Counted from the first letter of the stretch, positions 8,193 to 16,952 are shown. The stretch: DNA of 64,000 nucleotides from Breoghania sp037026715 (GCF_037026715.1 NZ_JBANCG010000004.1:310001-374000), one strand, 5' to 3'. Notes: generated from the sequence alone by a model not told the origin. A program made the numbers and translations.

Positions 8193-9565
8193 CAGCCGAG
8201 AATGTCCCGGATTTCCGGGTCCTGAAGCGTCTGGTCCAGAACCGTGCGCGTGCGCTCCACGATCTGGTCGATCTCGTCGGCCGTGCAGCACAAGGGCGGC
8301 GCGTAACCGAAGATGCCTTGCGGGAACGAGCGCACGATGAGGCCTGCGTCCCAGGCCCGGTCGAACAACCGTGTGGCGGGCTGGAGGGATGCGGGAAGCG
8401 GCGTCCTGGCGGCCTTGTCGCTCACCAGTTCCACGGCGGCCAGCATGCCGCGCCCGCGCACGTCGCCAACCAGCGGATGATCGGCGAGCGAGCGAAGGCC
8501 CTCCATCAGACGTGCGCCCATGGTGCGGCCGTTTTCCAGCAGTCCGCCTTCATAAAGGGCGAGCACCTCCAGCGCCACTGCGGCGGAGACGGGATGGGCG
8601 GAATAGGTGAAGCCGTGGCCGACCGCCTTGGCGCCCGCGCCATCGGCGATCGTCTGGTAGACATGCTCGCGCATGAACACCGCGCCCATGGGCACGTAGC
8701 CCGACGTCAGCCCCTTTGCGGTGGTCATCAGGTCGGGCACGATGCCCTCTTCCTCGCAGGCGAACAGCGGGCCGGTGCGGCCAAAGCCGGTGATGACCTC
8801 GTCGGCGATGAAAAGGATGCCCAGTTCGCTGCACACGTCGCGCATCGCCTTGACCCAGCCCGTCGGCGGCACGAGCACGCCGCCCGATCCCTGGATCGGC
8901 TCGAGATAGAATGCCGCCACCCGCTCCTCGCCGATCTCGGCAACCTTGGCGCGCAGTTCGGCGACCGATGCATCGATGATCGCCTGGGGCTCAGGGCCGA
9001 CCGGGTTGCGATAGACGTAGTGCGACGAAATCTTGTGCTGCCAGGAATAGGGAACCCCGAAGCCTTCATGGAAGCCGGGAAGCGCGGTGAGCCCCGCCCC
9101 GGCCGACGTCGAGCCGTGATAGCCCTGTTCCACCGAGATGAACTGGTCGCGCTGCGGCTCGCCCCGGGCATGCCAGTAGTAGCGGACGAAACGGATGGTG
9201 CTGTCGACCGCATCGGACCCGCCGAGCGTGAAGTAGATGTGATCGAGATCGCCCGGCGAGCGTTCGGCGAGCTCCGCCGCCAGCCGGATCGGCGCCTCGG
9301 CGCCAAGGTCGAAATAGCCGGTGGCATAGGGCAGCTTGCGCATCTGATCGGCGGCCGCCGCCACGATGCTCTCATGACCGTAACCGGCGTTGACGCACCA
9401 CAGGCCCGCGAAACCGTCGATCAGCGTGTGGCCCTCGGCATCTGTGACCTGCGCCCCTTTCGCCGAACGCAGGACGCGCACGCCCCGGGCCTCGTGGCCG
9501 CGGAAGGAGGAGACCGGGTGGATCAGATGCGACCGGTCGAGTTCGACGAGGGAATTGCTCAGCAT
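8192..9565 (-). CDS. Class III (omega) aminotransferase, PLP-dependent
   Basis: A 457-residue fold-type I aminotransferase. The phosphate-binding turn (FTLGGSDAVDS, about 112-122), the DEVITGFGR motif holding the pyridine nitrogen (about 255-263) and the Schiff-base lysine in TTAKGLTSGYVP (Lys about 284) are all present. The N-terminal FAGLWCVNAGYGH block is typical of omega-amino acid:pyruvate and putrescine-type transaminases. GGGAG lies 6 bases before the ATG. Downstream it overlaps ghrA by 4 bases; upstream is a GNAT 16 bp away, so it is in an operon with both. Likely reaction: amino group transfer from a terminal amine to pyruvate; which amine is not decided by sequence. Confidence 0.94.
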   Translation of the reverse strand: MLSNSLVELDRSHLIHPVSSFRGHEARGVRVLRSAKGAQVTDAEGHTLIDGFAGLWCVNAGYGHESIVAAAADQMRKLPYATGYFDLGAEAPIRLAAELAERSPGDLDHIYFTLGGSDAVDSTIRFVRYYWHARGEPQRDQFISVEQGYHGSTSAGAGLTALPGFHEGFGVPYSWQHKISSHYVYRNPVGPEPQAIIDASVAELRAKVAEIGEERVAAFYLEPIQGSGGVLVPPTGWVKAMRDVCSELGILFIADEVITGFGRTGPLFACEEEGIVPDLMTTAKGLTSGYVPMGAVFMREHVYQTIADGAGAKAVGHGFTYSAHPVSAAVALEVLALYEGGLLENGRTMGARLMEGLRSLADHPLVGDVRGRGMLAAVELVSDKAARTPLPASLQPATRLFDRAWDAGLIVRSFPQGIFGYAPPLCCTADEIDQIVERTRTVLDQTLQDPEIRDILG

Positions 9566-9581
9566 GGAAATCTCCCAGGGA

Positions 9582-10433
9582 TCAACCCAAAGCCTGCGAG
9601 GCGAGGGCGAAGGTCGTGAAGGGGGTGCTCGCTTCCGGCCTCGCCTGGCAGACCATCGACGTGCCGCCTCCGGCGCGGGCAAGACCGAGGCTTTCCAGGA
9701 ACGGCGACAAATCGTGCGACGCGGGCACGTCAATGCGCAGGAACGTGCCTTGCGCGCGGCGCGCGGCTTGCGCGATCAGCGCGCGGGCGGTGTCGCCATC
9801 CTCGGCGACCACCGGGCCGACAACCTGCCCCCGCCCGAAGGGGCGCAGCATCGCGAACCCCTTCTCGGCGCGCAGCACCGTGCCCGTTTCCGCGATACGC
9901 CGCAGGACCGGCTCGCGCGCCATGCCGGATGCGGCCCGGTCCATCTCCGCCAGGCGGGCGACGTCGCCGAGCGAGCCCGTCGTGACCGCGCGGTCCGCAC
10001 CGTCCGCCTGCGCGATGCCCTGGTGCTGGACGATCTGGCCGGTCTCGACAAATCCCAGTTTCCGGTAGAGCGGCAAACCGTCCTGCGTGGCCGTCAGCCG
10101 GATTTCGCGGGGTCCGGCCATCTCGATCACCGCGTTCATCAACTGGCGGCCGAGGCCGCGCCCGCGCATGGAGGCATCGACGATGATCATGTTGAGCGCG
10201 GCGACATCGCCGAATGTCGAGCAAAGCGCGGTGCCGACGACCATATCGCCCGAGAGCGCCGCGACGCCGCGCGAGGCGGACAGCGTCAGCGCCCAGTCGT
10301 CGCTGCGGTGCGGCCAGCCGGCCTGCTCAGAAAGGCGCACGGCGCCGTCGAGGTGGTCGGGCGCGAAAGGCACCAGGCGCACGTCGGTTGCGGTGAGGTC
10401 GGGCAAGGAGGCTCCGTCGTTCATCATTGCCAT
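9582..10433 (-). CDS. GNAT acetyltransferase with two GNAT-like domains
   Basis: At 283 residues it is nearly twice the size of a single GNAT. The N-terminal half has the acetyl-CoA pyrophosphate loop MRGRGLGRQLM (about 88-98) with the preceding ALNMIIVD strand. The C-terminal half (about 150-280) is a degenerate second domain with GFAMLRPFGRGQVVGPVVAED, as in the Acetyltransf_18 tail. It is a paralogue of the protein at 14.3 kb, which has the matching FGRGKVIGPVIAED block. Three ATGs compete at 10433, 10427 and 10424; I kept the longest. It sits between the argE-like gene and the aminotransferase on the same strand. The acceptor is unknown; a free amine of the substrate being degraded is plausible. 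Confidence 0.87.
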   Translation of the reverse strand: MAMMNDGASLPDLTATDVRLVPFAPDHLDGAVRLSEQAGWPHRSDDWALTLSASRGVAALSGDMVVGTALCSTFGDVAALNMIIVDASMRGRGLGRQLMNAVIEMAGPREIRLTATQDGLPLYRKLGFVETGQIVQHQGIAQADGADRAVTTGSLGDVARLAEMDRAASGMAREPVLRRIAETGTVLRAEKGFAMLRPFGRGQVVGPVVAEDGDTARALIAQAARRAQGTFLRIDVPASHDLSPFLESLGLARAGGGTSMVCQARPEASTPFTTFALASQALG

Positions 10434-10552
10434 GAGGTCCGTTTCGTTGAAGGTCAGGATAGGGGCAGACGGGCGGCATCATCGGCGCGATGCGGGGAGC
10501 GATCGGAATCTTGCTCCGCCTCGATGCGGGGCGGCCGCAGAAAATGCCGCCG

Positions 10553-11671
10553 TCAAACGGCGAGCCGCTGCCCCAGCCGCACGACCATGTCGAATGCCCC
10601 GCGCAGTTCGTCCCGCGTCAGGTATTCCTCGGGGCGGTGGGCGCGGGCGATATCGCCGGGGCCGCAGATGATCGAGGGAATTCCGGCTGCCTGAAACAGG
10701 CCGGCTTCCGTGCCGAAGCTGACCGCGCCCAGCGCCTTCCGGCCGGAGACCGTCTCCGCCATTTCGGCCAGAGGGTGGCCGCGATCGAGCGCCAGCGCGG
10801 GATAGCTCGACAGCCATTCCACCGAAACGTCCTCCCCCGCCGCCGCGATGACCGGGGCCAGCACATCCTGCGGGGCAACGCCGTCGATCGCGCGCGCCTC
10901 GATGCGGGCTTCCGCCTCCTCAGGAATGATGTTGATCGCCTGACCGCCGGCGATCGTGCCGATCTGCAGGCTGGACCAGGGCGGCTGGAAGCGGTCGTCC
11001 TGGGGGCCACGTTGCAGGTCTTCGGCCTGCGTGCAGGCGGCGGCGAGCACCGGGACGAGCGCGTGAATGGCATTCTTGCCGAGGTCCGGGCGCGAACTGT
11101 GCCCGGATCGCCCAATTGCGGAGAACCGGACCGCCGCCTTGCCCTTGTGGGCGAGCACCGGGGTCAGCCCCGTCGGCTCGCCGACGATGCAGCCCGCCGG
11201 CCGGGCGCAAAGCTCCGGCAGCGCGGCAAGCAGATGCGGCACGCCCTTGCAGCCGGCTTCCTCATCATAGGACAGCGCGATATGGACGGGCTGCGAGAGG
11301 TTCATCGCGCACAGCTCCGGCACCGCCGCAAGCACCGCCGCATCGAAGCCCTTCATGTCGCAGGCGCCGCGCCCGATCAGCTTGCCGTCGACCTCGCGCA
11401 GGGCGAAGGGATCGCCCAGCCAGTCGGGCTCGCCGGCGGGTACCACGTCGACATGGCCCGACAGCACATAGCCCGGCCGCGTCGGGTCGCCGATGGTCGC
11501 AAAGAGATTGAACCGGTCGCCCTCCGGGCCGGGCAGGACGCGGCAGGCGACGCCGTGACCGTCCAGATAGGCCTTCACGAACGCGATCAGCTCCGCGTTC
11601 GAATGGCCGACAACCGTCTTGAACGCGACGAGCCGCGCCAGCATCTCTTCTGGCGTATGGGTGGGAACCAT
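10553..11671 (-). CDS. argE: Acetylornithine deacetylase / M20 family N-acyl-amino-acid deacylase
   Basis: 372 residues, the ArgE length. The metal-binding signatures of the M20 family are clear: SGHVDVVP (about 71-78, His and Asp ligands), GRGACDMKG (about 100-108, bridging Asp) and YDEEAGC (about 135-141, general-base Glu plus ligand). The dimerisation domain covers about 180-290, and the final His ligand is in the C-terminal AHRPEEYL segment. ArgE hydrolyses N2-acetylornithine to ornithine and acetate in the cytoplasm, but close relatives deacylate other N-acyl amino acids. The context (GNATs, transaminase, amine oxidase, importer) suggests a catabolic role rather than arginine synthesis. 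It follows the cupin gene by 9 bp. Confidence 0.85.
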   Translation of the reverse strand: MVPTHTPEEMLARLVAFKTVVGHSNAELIAFVKAYLDGHGVACRVLPGPEGDRFNLFATIGDPTRPGYVLSGHVDVVPAGEPDWLGDPFALREVDGKLIGRGACDMKGFDAAVLAAVPELCAMNLSQPVHIALSYDEEAGCKGVPHLLAALPELCARPAGCIVGEPTGLTPVLAHKGKAAVRFSAIGRSGHSSRPDLGKNAIHALVPVLAAACTQAEDLQRGPQDDRFQPPWSSLQIGTIAGGQAINIIPEEAEARIEARAIDGVAPQDVLAPVIAAAGEDVSVEWLSSYPALALDRGHPLAEMAETVSGRKALGAVSFGTEAGLFQAAGIPSIICGPGDIARAHRPEEYLTRDELRGAFDMVVRLGQRLAV

Positions 11672-11680
11672 GGTGCCGCC

Positions 11681-12049
11681 TCAGCTCGCGATGACGAAGA
11701 TCTTGCGCAGGGTCTCCAGCGTCTTCCATCGGCCGACAAAGCCGGGCTTCATGATGAAGCTGTCGCCCGGACCGAAAACGTGGGTCGCGCCGTCCTCCTC
11801 CGAAATCTCCGCGCGGCCCTCAAGGATCTGGCAGAATTCGAAGGTGTCGCCCTTGATGGAGCGTGTGGTGCCGGGCGTCGCCTCCCAGATGCCGGTGCGG
11901 ATTTTGCCCCATTGGGCCGCTTCGGCAAGCGCGGTGTCGAGCTCCCAGGTCCTGAAGCGCGGCGCGCCTTCGATGAGGCGCTCGGGGGCGGCCGTGTCCT
12001 CGCGCGGCGCGAAGGCGGGGGCGGTGTCGATCGGCAGCAACTTGGTCAT
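11681..12049 (-). CDS. Cupin domain protein (DUF861-type)
   Basis: A 122-residue single-domain beta barrel. The block TFEFCQILEGRAEISEEDG followed by HVFGPGDSFIMKPGFVGRW matches the (S)-ureidoglycine aminohydrolase-like Cupin_3 pattern, in which the usual metal His residues are partly replaced. The start is the ATG giving MTKLLPID, with AAAGAGAC upstream. It is the first gene of the argE-GNAT-aminotransferase-ghrA minus-strand operon and is divergent from the HAD gene at 12.3 kb. Function unknown; in such clusters these cupins are thought to act as sensors or to bind a small-molecule intermediate. Confidence 0.85.
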   Translation of the reverse strand: MTKLLPIDTAPAFAPREDTAAPERLIEGAPRFRTWELDTALAEAAQWGKIRTGIWEATPGTTRSIKGDTFEFCQILEGRAEISEEDGATHVFGPGDSFIMKPGFVGRWKTLETLRKIFVIAS

Positions 12050-12263
12050 CTCTGTCTCTTTGTTCGGGAGGCGGGTGCCTGCGTCGACAGCATGCCCGCT
12101 CGCTTTCAGCGCTCGAAACCGATCTCGGCCGGGAGGCAGCACCTCCTGCCGCGCAGGGTCCGCGCTTCAGAATTTCCTGCGTCCAGAACCGAAAACGCGG
12201 CAAGCTGTGTCGCCGCAACCGGGCCACGATGCATGGCATCAGACGGTGCTCCGGAGAAACAGC

Positions 12264-12929
12264 ATGGCCTTCCGCCCCAAATTCATCACCTTCGATTGCC
12301 ACGGCACGATGATCTTCTTCGACATGGCAGGCGCGGCCCGCGACCATTACGCGGACAAGCTCGGCGCAGAGCAGATGGATGCGTTCATCCGCGATTTTTC
12401 GGCCTACCGGCTGGACGAGGTTCTGGGCGCCTGGAAGCCTTACGCCGATGTCGTGCACAATTCGCTGGAACGCACCTGCAAGCGCAACGGCATCGCGTTC
12501 GACCCCGCGATCGCGGAGGACATCTACAACCGCGTGCCCACCTGGGGTCCGCACCCGGATGTTCCGGCAGGCCTTGCGAAGGTCGCGAAGGAATTCCCGC
12601 TCGTGGCGCTCACCAACTCGATGAACAGCCAGATCCCGCACAACATCGCCAGGCTCGGCGCGCCGATCACCCATGTCTACACGGCCGAGGACGCACAGGC
12701 CTACAAGCCCCAGATGCGGGCCTTCGAATACATGTTCGACATGCTCGGCTGCGGCCCGGAGGATGTCCTGCACGTGTCGTCGAGCATGCGCTACGATCTC
12801 ATGACGGCGCATGATCTCGGCATCAAGAACAAGGTCTGGGTCAATCGCGGACACGAGCCCGCCAACCCTTATTACGGCTATACCGAAATCCCCGATGTGA
12901 CGGCCCTGCCCGCCATTCTCGGCCTCTAG
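12264..12929 (+). CDS. Haloacid dehalogenase type II-like HAD hydrolase
   Basis: 221 residues, matching L-2-haloacid dehalogenases. Motif I is ITFDCHGTM with the nucleophilic Asp at 11; motif II is VALTNSMNSQ with the phosphate/halide Ser/Thr; the conserved Lys is in AQAYKPQMRAFEYM; the acidic end motif is LHVSSSMRYDLMTAHDLGI. GGAGAAAC lies just before the ATG. The downstream FAD oxidoreductase begins 13 bp after its stop, so they form a two-gene unit divergent from the cupin operon. Whether it acts on a halogenated acid or is a repurposed phosphatase cannot be told from sequence; similar proteins often accompany PuuB-like oxidases. Confidence 0.9.
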   Translation: MAFRPKFITFDCHGTMIFFDMAGAARDHYADKLGAEQMDAFIRDFSAYRLDEVLGAWKPYADVVHNSLERTCKRNGIAFDPAIAEDIYNRVPTWGPHPDVPAGLAKVAKEFPLVALTNSMNSQIPHNIARLGAPITHVYTAEDAQAYKPQMRAFEYMFDMLGCGPEDVLHVSSSMRYDLMTAHDLGIKNKVWVNRGHEPANPYYGYTEIPDVTALPAILGL

Positions 12930-12942
12930 GGCGGGACGTGCG

Positions 12943-14232
12943 ATGAAGTATCTGTCGTATTGGCACGATACCGCGCCGACCTTTTCGAAGGCGCAACAGG
13001 GGCCGGTCGAGGGCAAGGTGGACGTCGCGGTGATCGGCGGCGGCTTTACCGGCCTCAATGCGGCCCGCAAGCTGGCCCGCGAGGGCGTCAGCGTCGCGGT
13101 GCTGGAAAACCTGCATGTCGGCGCCGGCGGTTCGGGCCGCAATGGCGGACACCTGAACAACGGCCTCGCCCACGGCTATGCGGAGGCGAAGGCGCATCTG
13201 GGTGCCGAGCGCGCCCATACGCTCTATCGCGCCTTCGACCGCTCGATCGACATGATCGAGGAGGTCGTGCGCGAGGAGAACATCGCCTGCGACTTTCGCC
13301 GCTCGGGCAAGCTGAAGCTCGCCTCCAAGCCCTCCCACGTGGCCGGGCTGAAGGCAGGCTTCGAGCTCATCCATCGCGAGGTCGATCCCGACACAAGCTG
13401 GCTGGAGCGCGGCGATCTGGAGAACGAGATCGGCTCGCAGGCCTTTCATGGTGCCATGCTCTACGGCAAGTCCGCCATGATGCACATGGGCAAATATGCG
13501 GCCGGGCTCGCAGAGGCGGCCCACGCGCACGGGGCCCTGATCTGGGAAAATGCTCCCGTGACCGGCCGCACGCGGCTTTCCTCCGGCTGGCAGTTGCAAA
13601 CCCCGCGCGGGACGCTCCAGGCCGATCGGGTCATCGTGGCGACGGGGGCCTATTCGCGCGAGGTGCGCGCCGCACCGCTCGACTACTTCCGGCGGCGCAT
13701 CATCTCCGTCGGATCGTTCATCGTCGCGACGCGCCCCCTCAGCGAGCGGGAAGTCGCGGCGACCATGCCCGGCAACCGGACCTGCGTCACCTCGATGAAT
13801 GTCGGCAACTACTTCCGGCTGTCGCCGGACCGCCGCCTCATCTTCGGCGGACGGGCACGCTTTTCGGCCGTTTCCGATCAGCGTTCGGACGCGAAATCGG
13901 GCAGGATCCTGCGCGCCGGTATCGACCGGATCTTCCCGCATCTGGCCGATGTGCCGCTCGACTACTGCTGGGGCGGCCTCGTGGGCATGACGAAGGATCG
14001 CTATCCCCGCATCGGAGAGGCCGACGGCATGATCTACGGCATGGGTTATTCCGGCCATGGCGCGCAGATGTCGACGCTGGCCGGACAGGTGCTGGCCGAT
14101 CTCGCCATGGGGCGGCAGGGCACGAACCCGCTGGACGGGCTCGCCTGGCCGGCCGTTCCCTTCAACCGCGGCAATCCTTGGTTCCTGCCGATGGTCGGCC
14201 TGTGGTTCCGGCTGAGGGACCGGCTGTCCTGA
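12943..14232 (+). CDS. FAD-dependent amine oxidoreductase, gamma-glutamylputrescine oxidase (PuuB)-like
   Basis: 429-residue DAO-family flavoenzyme. The N terminus YLSYWHDTAP is characteristic of the PuuB group; the FAD Rossmann turn G-G-G-F-T-G is at about 32-37; a second flavin segment GAGGSGRNGGHLNNG follows; and the C-terminal FAD loop is GMGYSGHGAQMSTLAGQV. PuuB enzymes oxidise a primary amine to an aldehyde, giving ammonia and hydrogen peroxide through an imine. The imine step fits with the nearby ridA gene (reactive enamine/imine deaminase). It is co-oriented with the HAD gene and convergent with a GNAT, and its transcript end coincides with the tandem-repeat hairpin at 14243-14315. 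Confidence 0.9.
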   Translation: MKYLSYWHDTAPTFSKAQQGPVEGKVDVAVIGGGFTGLNAARKLAREGVSVAVLENLHVGAGGSGRNGGHLNNGLAHGYAEAKAHLGAERAHTLYRAFDRSIDMIEEVVREENIACDFRRSGKLKLASKPSHVAGLKAGFELIHREVDPDTSWLERGDLENEIGSQAFHGAMLYGKSAMMHMGKYAAGLAEAAHAHGALIWENAPVTGRTRLSSGWQLQTPRGTLQADRVIVATGAYSREVRAAPLDYFRRRIISVGSFIVATRPLSEREVAATMPGNRTCVTSMNVGNYFRLSPDRRLIFGGRARFSAVSDQRSDAKSGRILRAGIDRIFPHLADVPLDYCWGGLVGMTKDRYPRIGEADGMIYGMGYSGHGAQMSTLAGQVLADLAMGRQGTNPLDGLAWPAVPFNRGNPWFLPMVGLWFRLRDRLS

Positions 14233-14242
14233 CAGCCGCACG

Positions 14243-14315
14243 CATTCGCTGGGCGCTCCGCCCGGGTCACCCCAGCGCCCGGGTCACCCCAGCGCCCGGG
14301 TCACCCCAGCGAATG
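14243..14315. terminator. Candidate bidirectional terminator hairpin between convergent genes
   Basis: CATTCGCTGGG (14243-14253) is exactly complementary to CCCAGCGAATG (14305-14315), making an 11-bp stem whose loop is a block of tandem repeats. It sits between the convergent oxidoreductase and GNAT genes and runs 15 bases into the 3' end of the GNAT frame. There is no T-tract on either side, so its strength as a factor-independent terminator is doubtful. Confidence 0.4.
14261..14311. repeat. Three tandem copies of a 17-bp unit
   Basis: CCCGGGTCACCCCAGCG is repeated three times without mismatch at 14261, 14278 and 14295. The third copy contains the stop codon of the minus-strand GNAT gene. 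Perfect identity suggests recent slippage expansion, so copy number may vary between strains. Confidence 0.9.
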
Positions 14316-15248
14316 AGCCGCAAGGCCGTAGATCTGGAGGCCCTCAAGCGGGCGGCGCTGTCTTCCGTAGTACATTTCGGTCACGGTGTCGTACACGCCG
14401 AGCCCGCCGGCGGACAGGAAGGCTTCGAACGTCTTGCTCTCCACCGGCGTGTCGAGACGCACGAATTCGCCCTCGTGCGCCTTGATGAGCGGGGCGACGA
14501 GCATCATGGCGGTGGCATCGTCTTCGGCGATCACCGGACCGATGACCTTGCCGCGACCGAACGAACGGATCAGGGCGTATCCGCAGATCCCGCCGTCGCG
14601 CTCCACCACCACGCCGCTGGCGACCTTGGCCAGCAGGTCCAGCGTTTTCGTCCGCTCCGCGCCAAAGGCGATCTTGTCGAGCACGCGCAGGGCGGGCCAG
14701 TCGTCCGGCTGCAGCGTTCGCACCGTGAGGCCCGGAACCGGAGAGGGAAGGCGGAACGGGCGCGCGATACCCTGGTGCTGCCATATGGTCACCAGCGGAA
14801 CGAAGCCTTCGGTCTCGTAGAGCCAGTAGCCGGATCGCGTCGCGCTCAGGCGCATGTCCCTGCCGGCGGCGTCCGCCATGATATGGCCGAGCAGCCAGCG
14901 GCCGGTTCCAAGCGTCTGCAACCGCGGCGCGGTGACCATCATGCCAAGCATGGCGAAATCGTCGCCGGCGAAATAGTGCATGGCCGAGCCCATCGCACGG
15001 CCGATCTCGTCCGTCGCCAGATATCCCTCGCCAAGCGCCAGAAATTCGTCCAGATCGCGGGTGCGGTGCGGCCAGAACACGCTGACGGTGAGCTCGTGCA
15101 GCAAGGGCCGGTCGGCGGGGGTTATCCGCCGGGCCACCGCGTCATAGTTGTCGACGCGCAGCCGATTGGCCTCCGGCGCAGGATCGCCGCCTTCACAAGC
15201 CGCATCGACGTTCCCGCTTTCCGATCCGCCGACAACCATTGGCCCCAT
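14301..15248 (-). CDS. GNAT acetyltransferase with two GNAT-like domains (paralogue of the gene at 9.6 kb)
   Basis: 315 residues from the ATG at 15248, which has AAAAGG close upstream; a second ATG at 15239 is possible. The N-terminal GNAT half has the loop LQTLGTGRWLLGHIM around residues 115-130. The C-terminal half contains GYALIRSFGRGKVIGPVIAED, nearly identical in layout to the paralogue five genes away, and ends in a shared AAHSLG/ASQALG-type tail. It has an extra N-terminal stretch of about 35 residues. The stop codon lies within the 17-bp tandem repeats. Two such enzymes flanking one catabolic cluster suggest acetylation of different intermediates or duplicated function; substrate unknown. 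Confidence 0.85.
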   Translation of the reverse strand: MGPMVVGGSESGNVDAACEGGDPAPEANRLRVDNYDAVARRITPADRPLLHELTVSVFWPHRTRDLDEFLALGEGYLATDEIGRAMGSAMHYFAGDDFAMLGMMVTAPRLQTLGTGRWLLGHIMADAAGRDMRLSATRSGYWLYETEGFVPLVTIWQHQGIARPFRLPSPVPGLTVRTLQPDDWPALRVLDKIAFGAERTKTLDLLAKVASGVVVERDGGICGYALIRSFGRGKVIGPVIAEDDATAMMLVAPLIKAHEGEFVRLDTPVESKTFEAFLSAGGLGVYDTVTEMYYGRQRRPLEGLQIYGLAAHSLG

Positions 15249-15443
15249 AACCTTTTCGCGTGCCACCGGAGGTAGCCCCTCATCCTTCGGATTCACACCA
15301 TAACCGCAATAGCCCCAGTTTTGTCTCAGGTGGCGCCCATTTTTCTGCCGTATCCGCACGACAGACAACAGCTTTGTGCCGTTGGGCCGGGCACGGGATC
15401 TCTCGGCACCGGCACGGTTATCGGGCAACGGGATGCGAACGCC

Positions 15444-15815
15444 TCATGCCGATGGCTTGTAGGCGAGAGCCTCGACCTCCACTTTCGCATCGACCATAAG
15501 ACGCCCGGCCACGCAGGAGCGGGCGGGCGGATTTTTCGGGAAATACTCGCCGTAGACCGCGTTGAAGCGCTGGAAGTCGGCCGGATCGCTCAACCAGATC
15601 GTCGTCTTGACCACGTCGTCAAGCGTGGCGCCGGCCTGTTTCAGAACGGCCGCGATGTTGTCGAGGACCTGCCGGGTCTGGACCTCGATGTCGCCGCCGA
15701 CCAGCGTGCCGTCGGCGGCGAAGGGCACCTGACCGGAAAGGTGGATGTGATCGCCGGCCCTGACCGCGGCGGAAAGCGGAACCACGGGGTGAACGCCGAA
15801 GGTCTGCTTCTGCAT
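15444..15815 (-). CDS. ridA: RidA family reactive enamine/imine deaminase
   Basis: 123 residues with the YjgF/YER057c/UK114 fold. AGDHIHLSGQVPF near the N terminus, QTRQVLDNIAAVLKQAG in the middle and the C-terminal PARSCVAGRLMVDAKVEVEALAYK, with the conserved Arg that binds the carboxylate and the VEVEALA strand, define an active RidA. It hydrolyses 2-aminoacrylate and related imines released by PLP enzymes and by amine or amino-acid oxidases, protecting the cell. AAGGA lies 7 bases before the ATG. It stands between a GNAT and an EamA transporter on the same strand and fits a cluster that contains both an aminotransferase and a flavin amine oxidase. Confidence 0.94.
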   Translation of the reverse strand: MQKQTFGVHPVVPLSAAVRAGDHIHLSGQVPFAADGTLVGGDIEVQTRQVLDNIAAVLKQAGATLDDVVKTTIWLSDPADFQRFNAVYGEYFPKNPPARSCVAGRLMVDAKVEVEALAYKPSA

Positions 15816-15877
15816 GGAGTATCCTTTCGCAAAGTCTGCCGGATCACGGGGCCTGCCGGATTACGGGGCCTGCCCGA

Positions 15878-16777
15878 TCACGAAGCCTGTTTTGCGCGGG
15901 CGGGCCGGCCGGCCTGGGAGCTGAGCACGAGAATGTTGCCGACAAGCACCGCGCAGCCGCCGCTCACCACGCTCGCGTCGATCCGCAGGCCTTCGAAGAG
16001 CGCGGAAAGCAGCAGCGCCACCACCGGCACCAGCGCCAGCGTGTAGGAGGCGCTGGCCGCGCCGATCCTTTGCACGAGGCTGAAATACATGAAGAACGTG
16101 ACGCAGGAGGCGATGATCGCCAGATAGGCGAGCCCGGCTAGATAGGCGAGAGAAACGTCGACCTGGAAACTCGCATCGCCGATCAGGGCGAGGCCGAAGG
16201 AGAACAGCGCCCCGCACAGAGCCGCCCAGCTCATCAGCACGGAGATGGGAATGCCGGCGCGCTGGTTGCGCATCGCCACCACCGTGCCGCAGCCGGTGCA
16301 CGCCGCCGCCGCCAGCGCCAGCGCGGCCCCGGTAACGGTTCCCGCCCCCGAGGACAGCGCGATGAATTGCGGCGCCGCGATCACGGCGAGCCCGATGATG
16401 CCGACGACGATGCCGGCCAGCATCCGCAAGGTGATGGGGGCTGACAGGAATAGCCAGCCAATCAGCGCGGCAAAGAGCGAGGACGTCGACAGGATCAGCG
16501 CCGCGATGCCAGACGGGATCAGCGCCGTGGCGTGATAGAAGGTGATGAAGGCCAGGCCGAAGAACAAAACGCCCTGCAGCGCCACCCAGGGGCGGTCGAT
16601 CGGGCGTATGCCGAGGCTCTGACCGCGCGCCAGGCTCCAGCCGAACATGGCCAGGCTCACGAGTGCCATCCGATATCCGACCGAGACCTCCGGCGCGCCC
16701 GAGATCGCCTGCTGGCCAGTGACGATGGCGCTGCTGCCCCACAGGACGGCGGTGGCTACAAAAAGAAGCGCGCGCAT
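15878..16777 (-). CDS. EamA/DMT-family transporter
   Basis: 299 residues from the ATG that gives MRALLFVATAVLWGSS, directly at the first membrane helix. About ten hydrophobic helices form two EamA repeats (about 1-135 and 150-285), with the repeat hallmarks LWGSSAIVTG and ACTGCGTVVAMRN. Members export amino acids or other metabolites across the inner membrane. It lies 62 bp from ridA on the same strand and 175 bp downstream of a marR gene, so it may be an exporter regulated by that MarR protein. The substrate is not predictable. Confidence 0.92.
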   Translation of the reverse strand: MRALLFVATAVLWGSSAIVTGQQAISGAPEVSVGYRMALVSLAMFGWSLARGQSLGIRPIDRPWVALQGVLFFGLAFITFYHATALIPSGIAALILSTSSLFAALIGWLFLSAPITLRMLAGIVVGIIGLAVIAAPQFIALSSGAGTVTGAALALAAAACTGCGTVVAMRNQRAGIPISVLMSWAALCGALFSFGLALIGDASFQVDVSLAYLAGLAYLAIIASCVTFFMYFSLVQRIGAASASYTLALVPVVALLLSALFEGLRIDASVVSGGCAVLVGNILVLSSQAGRPARAKQAS

Positions 16778-16952
16778 GTGTTGGGTCTGCCTTTCGTGAT
16801 CGCGGGCCGGATCGCAGGCTCCGGGGCGCCAGGCCCTTCGGGAAAAGGCGCCTGAACAAAAAGAAACCAATTGAACTCAATATCTTGAGCACATTCCGAT
16901 CATCAAGCCCGATCGATACCTGCTCCGGTCAGCCCGTTATCGCCCGCCTTTT

